This document shows positions 49,936 to 62,850 of a DNA stretch of 64,000 bases, piece by piece. Position numbers and translations under genes: made by a program. The notes below the pieces were generated by a model. That model had not been told where the DNA came from, did not search any database, and worked only from the letters and a program-made list of their open reading frames with translations. Source of the DNA: Embiotoca jacksoni (Eukaryota; Chordata; Actinopteri; Embiotocidae). The stretch covers positions 4,957,501 through 5,021,500 of the forward strand of contig JAKOON010000023.1 in the NCBI GenBank assembly GCA_022577435.1. The letters are read 5' to 3'. Within the stretch, counting starts at the first letter, position 1. Each line of letters starts with the position of its first letter.

Positions 49936-52900
49936 TCTTTGTTTTGTTTTTTTTGCTCTGGCTTGTTGCAGCTGTTGGTGTCGCGTCATTTAGCTCTGCC
50001 TCTGCTGCCATTGTTCGAAGTACATTTCAAAACAAATGCTTTACTCCAGCGTCATCTCACTAACGCTGGCTGATTGGTCCGCCCTTCAGTGTGGCTGAGT
50101 AAACCTTAATGCTAACAGGATTTCCAGAAGAACATCGTAGTGACAACTGAAGCTGAGAGCACTCGGTGGGTGGAGCCAGGGTCGAGATTTTGACTATGTA
50201 GCATGAAAAATGAAAATATTGAATTAATTTGGAAATAAAATGAATTGTCTTTTAGAGGGAACTTGTGTAGTGCATGGCTCAAAGTCTTCTGTTCCGATAG
50301 GTTTACCGTAATTACTGATGGGTTGCTTTCCACCTCCATATCAGAGTGGCAAAAACCACTGTAATGAAAAGCAACAAAGTTTTATATCATATGTACTGTA
50401 TGATGTGCAAAAAATGTGTTTGTGGACTGCACCTGCTGGGGTGTTCATATCACTGTGTTGTCTGTCTTCATTTATTGTTATTTAGTGGCTTGAGTAGATT
50501 GTGATGCTATACTTAAGAAGACCATAATTTGTCGTATGTATAAACTGCAAAGTTACCATCTATGTAAAAATAATGAATATTTGATTTGGCCCTGTGTGGC
50601 GGTTTGCAAGCATCACATTATTTCTCTCGACATAACGAGAGATAAACATTTCAGACAGCCTCAGTTATTATTGGTATACTAATGGAGGTAATTTCATCAT
50701 AAATATGTTTTTTTTTAATACTGCTTATTGTCATATTTAGCCCTAGTTACCAGAGTATAAAGTCAGGACAAATTTCATACATTCCACAGAGTAACCCTCA
50801 TCTAATCTGCATGCATGAAATCAGAGCCCCCATCTTTAATTAAGATGAAAGCACAAACTGCCTTTTTTATATTTACTACATCAGTGAACATTCAGGTTAA
50901 TCCAAGAAGGGATTAGCTCCACTCACCGAGAGTGACCACTTGTGTAATAAACTCACAGGTAAGGTGATTCAGTTTCAGAGGTACCTGTGGACTTACATGA
51001 TGGCCCAGTCACAAGTCATAATCGTCAGTCCCACTGTTGCCATGTTAGGAAACGTCCCCATCATCTTTATTTAACGTTTTATATCTCCAGGCTGCGTCCC
51101 AGGCCCGATGCTGTTGACATAAAAATGATCAATGACAGTAGATCAGCCCCATGGGAAGTGCAAGATGCACATCACATGATTAATGGCTTTGCCAGCTGTC
51201 ATGAACTATACTGGACCAATGCAGTGAAGGCTTCATAAATCATAAGTGTTCCGACACATGAAGTTTTGTGCGCTTTATAAAAGCCAACATTTGGCGTGTT
51301 TTTGTTTTTCTCAGTTTTGATTTCTGCAGTACTCTCAGGAACAAAATGAGATGAACTTTGCTTCCAATTTTGTCTTTTTATAGTTACTGTATTCTGTTGA
51401 CAGTATTTCAAAATGCCTCCAGTCTTAGCGATGAATTAAACATGAAATTTAAAAGTGCAAATAAGATGTCCCTGTGGAAAGTCTGTCATGCATTGTCATA
51501 CGCTAATGAATGTCTCTTAAACCTTCATTAAGTGTTTACCACCAGAGAGAGGAGAGACTTCAAAACAGATTCGCAGCAACGCAGCCCTGATATACCACAA
51601 GCTTAGTGGTATTAGTAGAAAATTGGCTGTTTACACATCCAACAAACACAGAGCTACACCAGCATCTCACTGGAGTCTTTTTTCTTTTTACCTGTCAAAT
51701 GTAAGCCTGGTATTGAGTTCCATTTCAGCCCTGGCTTGGTCCATGAGCCCCTTAGCAAAAATATCTGAAGCAACTAAAAGCTGCAAAAGGCTGTAAGGCT
51801 GGGTGTTGGTCTGAAAGGTGTTGATTTGTAAAGTTAAAGTATTCCTAAAGATTTCAGATTTCAGTTCCAGTTGATTTGGCAATGAGCAATGTGATAGTAG
51901 CGAGTGCCACTTAATACTGTTTGTTCTGGGGCAGCAAACATTGAGCAGATATTTTATCACAACAGAAGACCACCTTGTGTATTTGAATAATGGAGCCATA
52001 TAAATTCATATTGTTCTGATGAAGAAGTCAGTTAATAGCAATTGCTGACTTTGCAATGCCTGAAGCAGTATAGGGAACTGTAAAGTTTGAATTTGGCAGC
52101 CCATCGTTTGCAGCTATTTACCACTATAGCTGCTCTTTTGAGCAACAATATATTTGCCACAAAGTTCAAAAAGTTCCTGTTGCCTTGTTTTGTAGACACA
52201 TTGATGAACAATCGTGCTGAGGTGGCAAATATACTGCACTTCAATCCCACATTTTGTCAGTTGAATGTTTGTAATCTGAAACAGAAGTAATCTGAAATGT
52301 TCTGTTTGCTTGAGCAAATTATTAGATGTCATGTGGTGTAAAAGGTGTGAAGAGCATGAGGGAGAGTGAGATTGTTATCAGTGAGGTAAAATTGCTCTGG
52401 ATTGTATGCATGTATCATTTCCTGTGACTCATGTATGTGAATGGAGTCTGGATCAAGCACAGGAATTATCATTTCCACCACTCTGAAATAGAAATAGCTT
52501 AACACAGAAGTAATTACTGAATGTAAATGTATTAAATGACTATTGCAGAAAGAAACCCTAACCATGAATGGTATCAAAAGTGGAAATTGATTTAGTAAGT
52601 CTTTCATTAAATCAAGATTTTAGTCCGATTTTGTAATACTACTTTGAACATGAAAAGGCAATAGTGAGTCAGTGTAGCATTGAGTCAGCCCTCAGTTTGC
52701 CTCTCAGAGTTTTGGCAGTTTAGCCTGTTGTTTGTTATCAGTTGGCTTTATGTGTGATTGTAAAGTTAGATTGCACGGAGCCACTAGTGGATCAACTAAA
52801 AATACTTGTGACTGGATAAGCCTATAGTTTAACAACAAGTATAGCTTGTTTATCTCCATTTTTAGCACTAGCATAGTAGCAATAAAACTGCCACAACAAA

Positions 52901-53189
52901 ACCATATATCAGCACCGTTTGGAATTTTTTTTTGTAACAGTTATTATTATATTATATCATTAACTGCACCAAAGATCCGTCTTGAATAGTCCAAACAAGG
53001 ACAATATGCATCCTTTTTTGAATGTGTTAAAAAAATCATACAAGTTACAACTTTAAAATTATTATTATTACAAACTATATCATCACTTTGCAGGAGCAAA
53101 GTCACTTGATTCATTGTGTAAATTCCCCAAATTTCTGTTTGTATATTTGTTAAAAATATTGATTTCTCCTTATAATCATAATAATAATT
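49936..53189. other. Anonymous noncoding DNA
   Basis: No gene recognised. 50800-51240 is GC-balanced and might be conserved noncoding sequence. AT-rich ATT repeats near 53050-53190 lead into the inverted-repeat block. Confidence 0.5.
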
Positions 53190-53383
53190 AAAATGGCAAG
53201 CAGTGATATGCGGGCCCTCGCAGCTTCACATCGGGGATCCAGCGGGTCGGGGCCGCCGGCTCCCCGACGTGCAGCGCATGAGGGTCGGCATATTCCCGCT
53301 TGCAGTTTTATTTTTTTTCTCGACCTTGTTCCTTATTCTTCTTTAAAAAGAAAAGGCTTTTTTTGGCGGCTTTAACATCTTCA

Positions 53384-53427
53384 AAAACTCATGAAACTTG
53401 GTGCCCGATGCAAGTTTCATGAGTTTT
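53384..53427. repeat. Perfect 17-bp hairpin
   Basis: AAAACTCATGAAACTTG at 53384-53400, a 10-base loop, then its exact reverse complement at 53411-53427. The same motif recurs inverted at 54086-54102. Confidence 0.95.
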
Positions 53428-53723
53428 GGAGCATCATTTCACCTTAAACATCAACTTCCTGTGTCACGGCAAAACATCAAATTTAGTTACTTCTCACTGT
53501 GAGGCAACTGCTCTATATCATACTATATCATGTCTGTAATATGAAAAAAAAAAGAAGTCACTTTTGGACTTTTATTTTTTTTATTTTTTTTTTTGTATTG
53601 TTGTTGACCTTTGGTTTGGTATTAGTATGACTGCACGTACAAACCCGAACCTGTGTGGCTTACCCTTAGAAGGACTCGCCTTAGGAGGTCTCACCCTCCG
53701 TGAACCACGTGGCTAAGGGTAAG

Positions 53724-53758
53724 CCATTTACCTACATGCATGAAATCCGGTGGACATG
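53724..53758. repeat. Left arm of a 35-bp inverted repeat
   Basis: Begins CCATTTACCTACATGCATGA and ends GGTGGACATG. Its reverse complement matches 53962-53996 at 33 of 35 positions. The loop is about 203 bp. Confidence 0.93.
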
Positions 53759-53961
53759 GTGGCGAGTCCCCTTAATAAGCCACACGTCTCATGGAGAGGG
53801 CACAGACTCAATTTCAAGTCGGTCTGACAAAATCTGAAGGAGTTTGTTAAAGTACAACGTGTAAATCGGCAAAAATGGCGACTAAGTTCAAAATGGCGGA
53901 CTTCCTGTTGAGTTGACGTAATGGTGCAATGTAACTTTTTTGTACATCTCGGTGTGATACA

Positions 53962-53996
53962 CATGTCCACCGGATTTCGTGCATGTCGGTAAATGG
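53962..53996. repeat. Right arm of a 35-bp inverted repeat
   Basis: Begins CATGTCCACCGGATTTCGTG and ends GTAAATGG. It pairs with 53724-53758, with two mismatches (the G in TTCGTG and the C in TGTCGG). Confidence 0.93.
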
Positions 53997-54221
53997 AGCC
54001 GCCGGGGCATCTGTTGAGGGGGCGCTAGCGAGCCATTTGGCCACGCCCATTAACATTTTTCGCCGGGAGAGACGGGTGTACCAGCTTTCATGAGTTTTTG
54101 AATATGATAAAGCCTCCAAAAATGCAGTTGTTTACGGAGAATCATAATAATCGCTCGGATAGCAATAGGGCTTTCGCACCATCGGTGCTCGGGCCTTAAT
54201 AATAACAACAGTAATTATAAC

Positions 54222-54252
<31 letters not shown>
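54222..54252. repeat. (TAA)10 microsatellite
   Basis: About ten uninterrupted TAA units next to the inverted-repeat element. Similar (ATA)n sequence abuts the other side, so the element may have inserted into a TAA-rich tract. Confidence 0.93.
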
Positions 54253-57200
54253 CTTGAAATGCTGGTGTATTCAATCTTCCTACATTTGCATTCCACATCA
54301 ATCGTTATGCTGCCATGTGGTCACAATAACTCTCCTTGATGGCCCATTAGTAAGACAGGTCAACAGGGGTACGACATATCCACCCACCAACTGCCAACAC
54401 ATATGTATGCACAAGTTGATTACACAAGCATACATGTGTGTGCATAGTCTGCACCCAGAGACACAGAGGACCGCAACAGAAGGATATGATGTAGAGCGAG
54501 GGAATAAGAAGGAAGGAGAGAGCCAGAGGTCAGAATTAATAGAACTCTGAACCTTTAATAACACTGTACAATAGTGAAGCCATTACAATTATAATTATAC
54601 TCATTAGCGTAATATCTCCTCTTCCATCCTTTACTGGGCTGATATGCAACTCTATTGAGATCCATCAGCTTCTCATGCTTTGGGACTTGGTGAGCATATG
54701 GTGCATTTAACGATGTGGAAAAAAAATGTAATACATCTAAAAATGACTTCACATGAATTTGAAGCAGTTGTTTATCTGACCAGACCTTTGGGAATGCATA
54801 TGTTTCCATTAAAACTGAGAAATATAAAGTGAAATGTTACTCTTTATTATTTTTAATTGCCCACATTACTGAGCAAGCTAAGCTCTCCCTTTCTTATGAC
54901 CTGATTGTCTAAATAAATTCTGTATCTTAACTAATTTAACCACACCATTTCCCTATTATCATGGTGCCTGTAACAGAAGTCATGGCTGATTGTTTCAGAA
55001 TGAACCGGTAAAAGGAAATTCTTTATCCTTTATATGATCTTTATATTTCACTGAAGAATCTGCCAATTTGTTCCCAGTGCAAGGTTACCCCTCGAGCCAT
55101 CTCTTCCACCCTCCACTCAGTCCAAACAACAGTTTATGCGAGTTTATCACTTTTAATCTAACATGGCAAGGTCGCCACACAATGAAGAGCAGGTACTATC
55201 ACGGAGTGGATCTGCAGAAATATTTGCCAATGCCGAGAGGCAAAACAACAACAACAACAACAAAAGACACGGGGGAAGATATCACAACATTAAACACAGT
55301 GTGTCAAGAGCTACACATGCAGCTCACTGTGACCTGATGAATGGGATGGGATAACTATGTATGGTTGTCATGTTTTTACTATGACAGATGTCCATGGATG
55401 CAGTGGAGTTTCCCTGAAGAGGAGATGTGTTATCTGTTATGAGAATGACAGGCAATATGTTCTTAATAACCTCTCACAAACATCGAATGTGCATGCGTGA
55501 AGGGTGTTAGAGAATTAATGTAGAGTCCAGAGCTCACTTTCAGTTGGCTTTTGTGGCAGCCAAGCGCAGGCAGCACTCTACAGTCGTCTAAAAAAAGAAA
55601 TTAGCAGCCAAGGTGTTGCCTGGGAGCAGATGTATATAAAAAAAACTTTCCAGTGTTGGCAGCCTTGTAGGTTAATAATACATCCAAGGGCACAAACACA
55701 TTGACCGAGCCAGGACGGTGACACATTCTAGCACCAACAGGAACTAGTTTGGTAAAGTGAAGTGAGCTTGTTGAGGAGAAGTAGTGATTCCTGGCATCTC
55801 AGTTAAGAACCATCTGTTAGCTGCATTGATTTCAAATTGCAACACTGGCTTGAAGTGCATCTTGAGGCCGAGAAGTGATATAAAGAACACCAAAGAAATG
55901 GAATCCAAGCTTTAGCAGTGGCAAGTAAGGTGCAAACACTGTTACTCCTCCACAAAGCACAACTATTTGCTCCACAAAGCCACCCTGAAGATTCACGACT
56001 GGACTCTTAGCAGGCACGCTATTTATGAGGATTTAAATAAGTAGTTACGGCAACAGGAAGTGTTATAGCAGACTTAGCTAATGAGCAGTGCAGCCCAATA
56101 ACCTGTAACCGTAAACAGGCTACACAAACTAGACCCTTTGCTACAGCAAAGGGTACTTTGTGTATATTTCAGTCAGTAGAGTAAGTCATTTGGGAGTGTG
56201 GCGCTGCATTTTAAGCTTGCAAGCTTCCCAAATGATATAAAAAAGATAAATGGAATTGTTCCAGTTTTGCAAAAAGAGCACATTTCTGTGGCCACGGGCA
56301 TATTTATTTCTCATGAGTCCCTGTCAGTTAGCTTTTTGCAGTTCACGTTCAAACACATACCCTTATCAAAAAGCTGTGATCTAGATGATTACTTGTTACT
56401 GACTTTATTTCTAAAGAAATTGCCATTTTATCCACAGGAGGTTTGATATTTTGGTCAATTTAATAGTTTGTGTACTGTACATACTGCACAAACTCAATAA
56501 CGATTGTTTCTTAACCACTATATGAGAAATAGTCAGGTATTTGGACAGCATCTAATGAGAGGCGTTACTATCAAAGGTGCACGAGCGCTGTCCAATACAA
56601 TGCTATCATCAGCTCATATATGGGTCCACTGACATAGATGACAAAAGCAGTAGTGCGAAGGAAGGAGCGAGAGCACAGCATCCTCGTTAAGCGCTGTGTC
56701 TCAGGCTGTGAACAGTAAGGCCAGACCCTTTGATTAGACCAGAGCGGAGGACAAAGGCAATACAAAAAAACCCTCCCTCACCGCTATGATTAATACTCTA
56801 GGAGCTTAGGCTTCCCTGCACTTTTTGATCATATCATTCCAAATAAATAAATCAATAAAGCTGAAAATGAAAGTGTAAAAACACAGCAGACCGTATTGGG
56901 GAATGTGGGAGGAAAGAGGCAACAATATTTTGAGAAGAAACAACTCTCAACAACAACACTAGACACTTGACTTTGTGGTATCTGCTCACAATGTCAAATT
57001 CAAAGAGTATATCTTATGTGGTCAGTGTATTCTACAGGGACGGTGTCATGATTCTTGTCGCTGCCCTGTTAATCCTCGCCCATTGACTTCCGACCTGCCA
57101 TTCTCTGTCCATTCTCTGTGCCGCAAGGTGCCCCTGGACCCTCTTTCCAGTCCCCAAAACCTGACCTTTCCCACCCACACCACACACCTGTTAGCAGTGT

Positions 57201-60200
57201 GTTCATCGGCTTTGTCCAGTGCTTTGTTGGTAAATCAGGGGGTCTCGGACAACATAGAGGGTGCTGCTCCGGCGGGTCAGGGAGGAGAAATGAAAGTCAT
57301 TGAGGACATAAAACAAAATCTACAGATTGGTTAATACCTTGGAGCTAGCTGTTAAAACAAAACTGTCATCAGAAACAAAGCATTATTTATTTACATGTAG
57401 GCATCAAAGCATTCACAATAATTACCTCGGCAAATAATGTTATTGCTGTTTTACTGGAGATACAAAAAGCTTAAACAGATGAGGCCAAAAATACAAGCAT
57501 CTGACAGTGACAGTCAAGCCCAAAGAACACTGCACATGCACAAATCAGGCTGCTGTGCTGCTCTTATCGCCAACCTGTTGAACGACCAGGCCGCCGTAGG
57601 GTACAACTGACAAACTGATTGGAAGAAATTCAACATATTTATTTTTTGACATTTTCCCAGTTTCCTTCGTGTTGCCGAGCTTCACATCGCAGTAACATCA
57701 GCACAAACCTCCACACGCTGCAGGCATCACTGCCTAAGTGATGGACGTCTCTGTCTTTTTAATCAGATTTAAAATGTATCCAATACTGGCAAACAAGCGA
57801 TTTACGAGTAACTTCGATGGAAAATAACCGGATGCCACAACAGATAACGTGAAATATTACACAAAATTTTATTTTCAGATTTTGAGAGTGACAAAAGAGG
57901 TCCCAGATCCCGTTCTGGCCATATCCGGCACAGATTAAGCTGACAGAGCCAGGGCTTTGTCACTGATTCTTACCAGAAACCAGATTTTCCCTCATTTATT
58001 TATAAAAACTCTTCATGCCTGTTTGGTGGTAAAATTGTGTCCACTTCCTGTTGTCTGTGAACCCAACACTGACAGGCAGCACATGTTAATCACTACTGAT
58101 GAGTGTTAAAATGTGCCTCAAACATTATATATACTTCAAAACTTTCAGCTTCTGGATAGACTCAAACCAAGGTTAGATATAAAAGGGCATTTTTCTGCCC
58201 ATGCTGTGTGTGATCTGTTGCAGTCTGATGAATTAATAAACAGAAATACACCACAAAAAAAGAAGTGATGGAGGCTCCGCTATAGGCAGAGATGAAATTA
58301 GACCTAGAAGGCTACAAATTCAAATGTAATGCAGTGATTTTGCATTACTTAATATTACATTGAATGGCTGAAGATCTCTCAAATTTATTTTCTTCAGTTC
58401 AACATTTCTGTAGAACAATACAGACAGCTCCCATTTTCTCAGACATCTATATTTAAAAAGTAAATATATGTATAATTTTCCCTGGCTTTTGCTCTCATGC
58501 TTTTTTGTTTTGTTTTGCTGGCTAATATGAGAGTAATCCATAGACTGAGGCAGCTGTCATGAAGCTTGACAGCTTAAGCTCTTCCCATTATCGTACTACT
58601 TGATGTCAGAAAGCAAGTGACCAATGAAACCTGTTGCAAAGATGCTCGAGATAATTTTTACTGAAATTTGTTGTGTTGATGAAAGAGGTTTCTGGCATAT
58701 CAAGTGATAATGAAGAGCAATCGCCTAAGACAATTTCAATAAACTCCCATAAGGCTTTGAAATAGAAATTTGATTGAAGGACAAAACTGTAAATACTTAT
58801 TTCATTCAGCAGTCCTGAATTTGAGTTTACATTACGAAAGTTAACTGATTTTTTTTTTTTTTTTCCAATGATGATTAAAATAGGTAGCTCGAGGTAAATT
58901 GCATATGAAAGGCAGTTATACACTAAAAGCTGCATTTGTGTGTTTAGGGACAAAGGAACAAGCTCTGAGAAGAGAGGGAAAATTGAGAAAATCATAATCA
59001 GTCATAATCCCAGATAATGATTTTTGTGCCTGAGGTAAAACCATACAGAGGTGCTAAGACCTTTGGTAAACATCACCGTGCTCCCTGAGTTTGTTATGTG
59101 CTTTTTTACAAGGCTGTACCTTTCCCTTTATTTTCCTCTGGCTTAAAGAAATATACAGTTTACAGAAAAGTCACACATTGGAATAATGTCAGAGACATTT
59201 TTTTTTTTGTATTTTAATGAATATTTCTCCATCTCTGAATATGTACTGATGATGGGTACAAAGATAATTGATTTGTTGTTCAACTTGGTGTCAATCAAAT
59301 GTTTTTTTTCCACAGTTCAAACTAGGAGTAGCCCTAAAATAATATCACGGAATTTCAGGGTATTTCTGTGATTACAATAGTTTTGATGGCGTGTTGTCCT
59401 TTGCAGATTATATAGGAGATTGTCGTTGTGTTAAATTTTGCAACGGTTTCATCATTTTCTCAAATAACATGGCCTCGGTGCTTACTCCATTGTTGCAATT
59501 GATTATTGCCTTTGTGTCATCTGTTAAGACCACAGCGCTTCAATATCCCCTCTTTCATCATTCCATTTGTTTTCATCTTTGCTGTAAAGATAAGTTATAG
59601 AGTGTACTATTTGTATTCATCACCAACTCGCACTGCAATGTCCAGGCACAGAGGCGGAGAACAGGCAAGCAGCCATGTACGGAAGTGGTCTGGTAATACT
59701 ACAGAGAGCAAGCCACAGGATAAAATTAAATAAGGGGGGCGTTCTTTTGCCCAATGGAGTGAAAAATCATCTGTGAACATTCCTCTGAAAGCATACCAAC
59801 AAAATTAGATCAAGCTGATGGAAAAGGTGTCAAGGCTAACGCTATGGGGTTGTTAACACGGCTGGTTTTTGTTGACCAGAGTCTGCCCCCCAGTCCACAT
59901 GTGGCTCTGATTATAAGAGGCCTTGTGGTTTTGAAAAGCGATGACCCTAAGTGCATAAAAGCTGTTCTGAATCAAGGACGAGGAAATATGCTTCGCAAAG
60001 TGTTTATTGTACCTGTTCTGTGCTGCCTGTTCTGCAATATCTTGATCATCAAGACGTTTTGAAATCCACTCAGCATACAGTACAGTGAATACATTAGAGC
60101 ACAACATCTGGAATCATTAAATTTCACTTCTTTTGTTTTTTGGGGGGGTTTGGCCAAAGAGTTGTTAAAGTAACCAGTGCGGTCTAAAACTTGAAATAAA

Positions 60201-61925
60201 TTGACAGGTGGTTGTGACATGATATGTATGCTAATCACTCTTCCACAGTGAAACATGAATGAATTTGAAATATGAATATGGAGGAGTGTCATCCGCGCCT
60301 GCTGTTTCAGGACACCTGGCTATTACCCTGTCACATCACTGCTGCTTGGAAAACTTTCTTCAAGGTTGCCTCTGCTGTACCTGCCCTTGCAGGCTGCACA
60401 GCTTCCTTCAGCATCTTTACGTTGCTGAGGCTTGTAACCTATACAATACAGAACATTTTGTAATGTTGATTATTTCTTCAATACAAAGTAGAGATACAAT
60501 TGTTATACAGAGCAAAAAGAAATACTACCAGTCAGTAGCTGGAAACAAAATAAAGACAAATATATTTTATTTATACATTTTGTTTGATTAAGAATCATCT
60601 CAGGAGAGCAGTACAGCCTCACTCTGCCCGTCAATAAACAGGCAAGCAGTCAGAGGATTAGAAGAGTCAGAACGGAAGCTCACAGTCTTGGAATTTTTAT
60701 CATCACTCTGTAACTTTTAAGGTTCTTGAAGTTCAGATGTCTCTCCACACAAGGGCAGGTTACTTCTTCCTATAATCTAAATCACTAAGGAATCAGAATG
60801 TCAGAAAGAGCTTTGTTTGGAGGCGGAAAAAAAAAAAATCACTCAATAATCTGAATTATTATTAAAGAGAAAAGCCGCCTTGTTTTTTTGGGCTCCAGAT
60901 TTAGACACCACAGAATCCACAGTGCACTCGCCAGCAAAATGAAAGCACAGATGCACACGAGTGCACTCAAAACAAATACAAAGCAGACACAGGAAACAAG
61001 GACCATGCATGGGGCCAAATACCCCTTCCCCCCCTAATCCTGGTGGAATATTTTGTCATTACTGGCTCTTGTGTGAGCAAGGATGCAGGAATGCCACATC
61101 CAGTAAGTAGTGCCCTGTAGCCAGCACTGGGAGAGCCCCTGCCAGCCTGATGTGTTCTGCTAACAATCACGGCACACTGAGTCACGGGCCAGTGGAAAAT
61201 GCCAGATAAACATCACACTGGGAATGAGCTTTCTCCCTCTCTCTCTTTACCTCTCTCTGGCAGTTTAAGTGGTTTAAGAATAGCACTAGAGATGGAGGTG
61301 CTTATTTTAAGTGACACCATGCGAGTCAAAAGGTCAAATGAAACATACAAGGTTAAAACAGGCGAATAAGGCGCCTGGCGGATCAGATGACGGAGGTACA
61401 CACCAGGGTGTGTTTGGGTTGCGCTCTGATCCAAACGGCATTCTGCATGTTATTCTGTCTCACCAACATCTCCGCTGTCATCCTCTATTATGTACTACAC
61501 TATAAAATCGGCAGGAAACAGAGGGGAACTGAAACCTGAGTCAGTGCTTAGTGTTCTGCTGTAGGAATACTGCATTAGGACTGCTTGGCTTTCGCTCAAG
61601 CTTCCAATTCACACTTTCACACAGGCTTTCACAAAAAGCTTGTCGTAATTTCCTGGGAGACCTTAAAAAACATAGTCAGGAGCAGCTCTCACTGCAGCCC
61701 GCTATTGTAAATCACATGAGGGCAGCTCTGATATTTCATTTCTGCTGAACATCTCTCGGCTCATCGACCGGTGGAAGAAAGTAGCCTGTGAAACATCTCT
61801 TCCAGTTTCATGACGTATTACACAAACGCAGCACTGCAGAGCACCTACACTGTGTCCGACATAATAGCTTTTTACTTGTTAAAGTAGTGGATATAAAAAC
61901 AATCCCTTGACTTTTAAGGTATCAT
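54253..61925. other. Long anonymous noncoding stretch
   Basis: About 7.7 kb without a supported gene. A short (AAC)n occurs at 55246-55262, a 10-bp tandem repeat of CCATTCTCTGT lies near 57099-57119, and T-runs occur at 58851-58864 and 59200-59208. Frames of up to 129 codons (58606-58995 minus, 56975-57334 plus) have no domain and cross low-complexity sequence. Confidence 0.5.
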
Positions 61926-62850
61926 ACAGTGTTGGAAAGTATCTAAGTAGTTTTTCTAAAGTACTGTACTAACGTGAAGAACTTTACTTCAATGAAATTT
62001 TCATTTTATGTAACTGAAACCTCCACTGCTGAACTTTTGTTGACCCTTTATGGTAGTGAGGGTAATTACAAAAACGTGTAATAGCTAAATAGCCTATTCC
62101 AAATATTTTATAAATAGTAACCTGCTTCCTTGCCTATCCTCAGTCCCTTCAGCACCCTCCAAGGAAAAGGAAAAGCTACACCAATGACTATCCGTGTTTG
62201 TTCTTGTTGTCGATCCCTTCTTGTTCTTTTTTATTTCCTCTGAATCCTGAAGTACTATTTTTTATCCACTCTAGAAACCTTTCTTTGATGCTTATTAGGT
62301 TTTTCTGGGCTTCTCTCTGCTGCTGCAGCGGTAACAACTGTTACTCCGTCCTCCCCACTTTCAGCTCTGGCAAGACAATCCTTGCTGGGTGACTTGAAAC
62401 ACATCACTACGGCTTCAGAGCAAGAATGTCTTTGGTCAGACAGCAGATTTTAAAAGTCTGTTTACTGTGAAATGCTGAGAGATTTATCTGGCTTGGTAGA
62501 CTTAGTCAGCATTGTGTGACCTCACTTGAATGTTGCAGACATTCCTTTATATGTACAATTCCTGTCTAATACTTCACACCAAATTTCAAAAGGGAAACTT
62601 TGCACTTTTGATCATCTACATTTATTTACTAGCTGAAGCTATATGTGACTTTGAAACTCATTGTCAGCCTGTAAAATAGTATGCTATACTATTATATAAT
62701 AAACTGCAAGCAGTATTTAAAAATACAAATAAAAGTAGCTTCCCCTCCGCATCTAAAATTAAATGATGCCTGTGCATAAATATCTCGATAATAAAGTTCA
62801 GTATAATATAGCACTCGAAAAAGGGCGACTCTTTTGATACTGAAGCTTCA
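61926..62850 (+). repeat. Teleost interspersed repeat in two separated halves
   Basis: The left half (61926-62025) starts ACAGTGTTGGAAAGTATCTA and includes AAGTACTGTACTAA and TTTCATTTTATGTAACTG. The right half (62568-62850) includes ACTTCACACCAAATTTCAAA, TGCACTTTTGATCATCTACA, TTTACTAGCTGAAGCTATA, AGTAGCTTCCCCTCCGCATC and GAAAAAGGGCGACTCTTTTG. Both match, in order, a repeat familiar from percomorph genomes (copies begin CAGTGTTGGGAAGTAACTAA). In usual copies the two parts are nearly adjacent. Here about 540 bp of unrelated sequence lies between them. Confidence 0.6.
62026..62567. other. Sequence separating the two halves of the split repeat
   Basis: About 540 bp, T-rich in part (62215-62270). 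No transposon ends, target duplication or coding domain recognised, so whether it is a later insertion or unrelated divergence is undecided. Confidence 0.4.

Larger units (their letters stand above)
53190..54200 (-). mobile_element. ~1-kb nested inverted-repeat (fold-back) element
   Basis: A compositionally distinct block bounded by AT-rich (ATA)n sequence on both sides. It contains at least four nested or overlapping inverted repeats: 53359-53396 with 54086-54123 (about 34 of 37 positions); 53724-53758 with 53962-53996 (33 of 35); 53384-53400 with 53411-53427 (17 of 17, loop 10); and 53656-53669 with 53713-53726 (14 of 14). The low-coordinate part has a GC-rich patch (53208-53290) and the high-coordinate end has GGGCTTTCGCACC then GGTGCTCGGGCC. 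Phrases such as AAAATGGCGGACTTCCTGTT are ones I associate with dispersed fish repeats, so this is probably one copy of a nonautonomous family. Short open frames inside it show no transposase motif. Orientation and class are uncertain. Confidence 0.7.

Noticed and set aside
54138..54252. tRNA-derived SINE or tRNA gene near the inverted-repeat block
   Set aside because: No A-box/B-box pair or cloverleaf could be found here or elsewhere in the window.
57099..57119. Short tandem repeat CCATTCTCTGT
   Set aside because: Two units of about 11 bp, within what slippage produces by chance. Not informative by itself.
58606..58995. 129-codon open frame on the minus strand
   Set aside because: The translation crosses a T/A homopolymer (the KKKKK stretch) and is rich in residues typical of AT-rich noncoding DNA. 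No domain seen.
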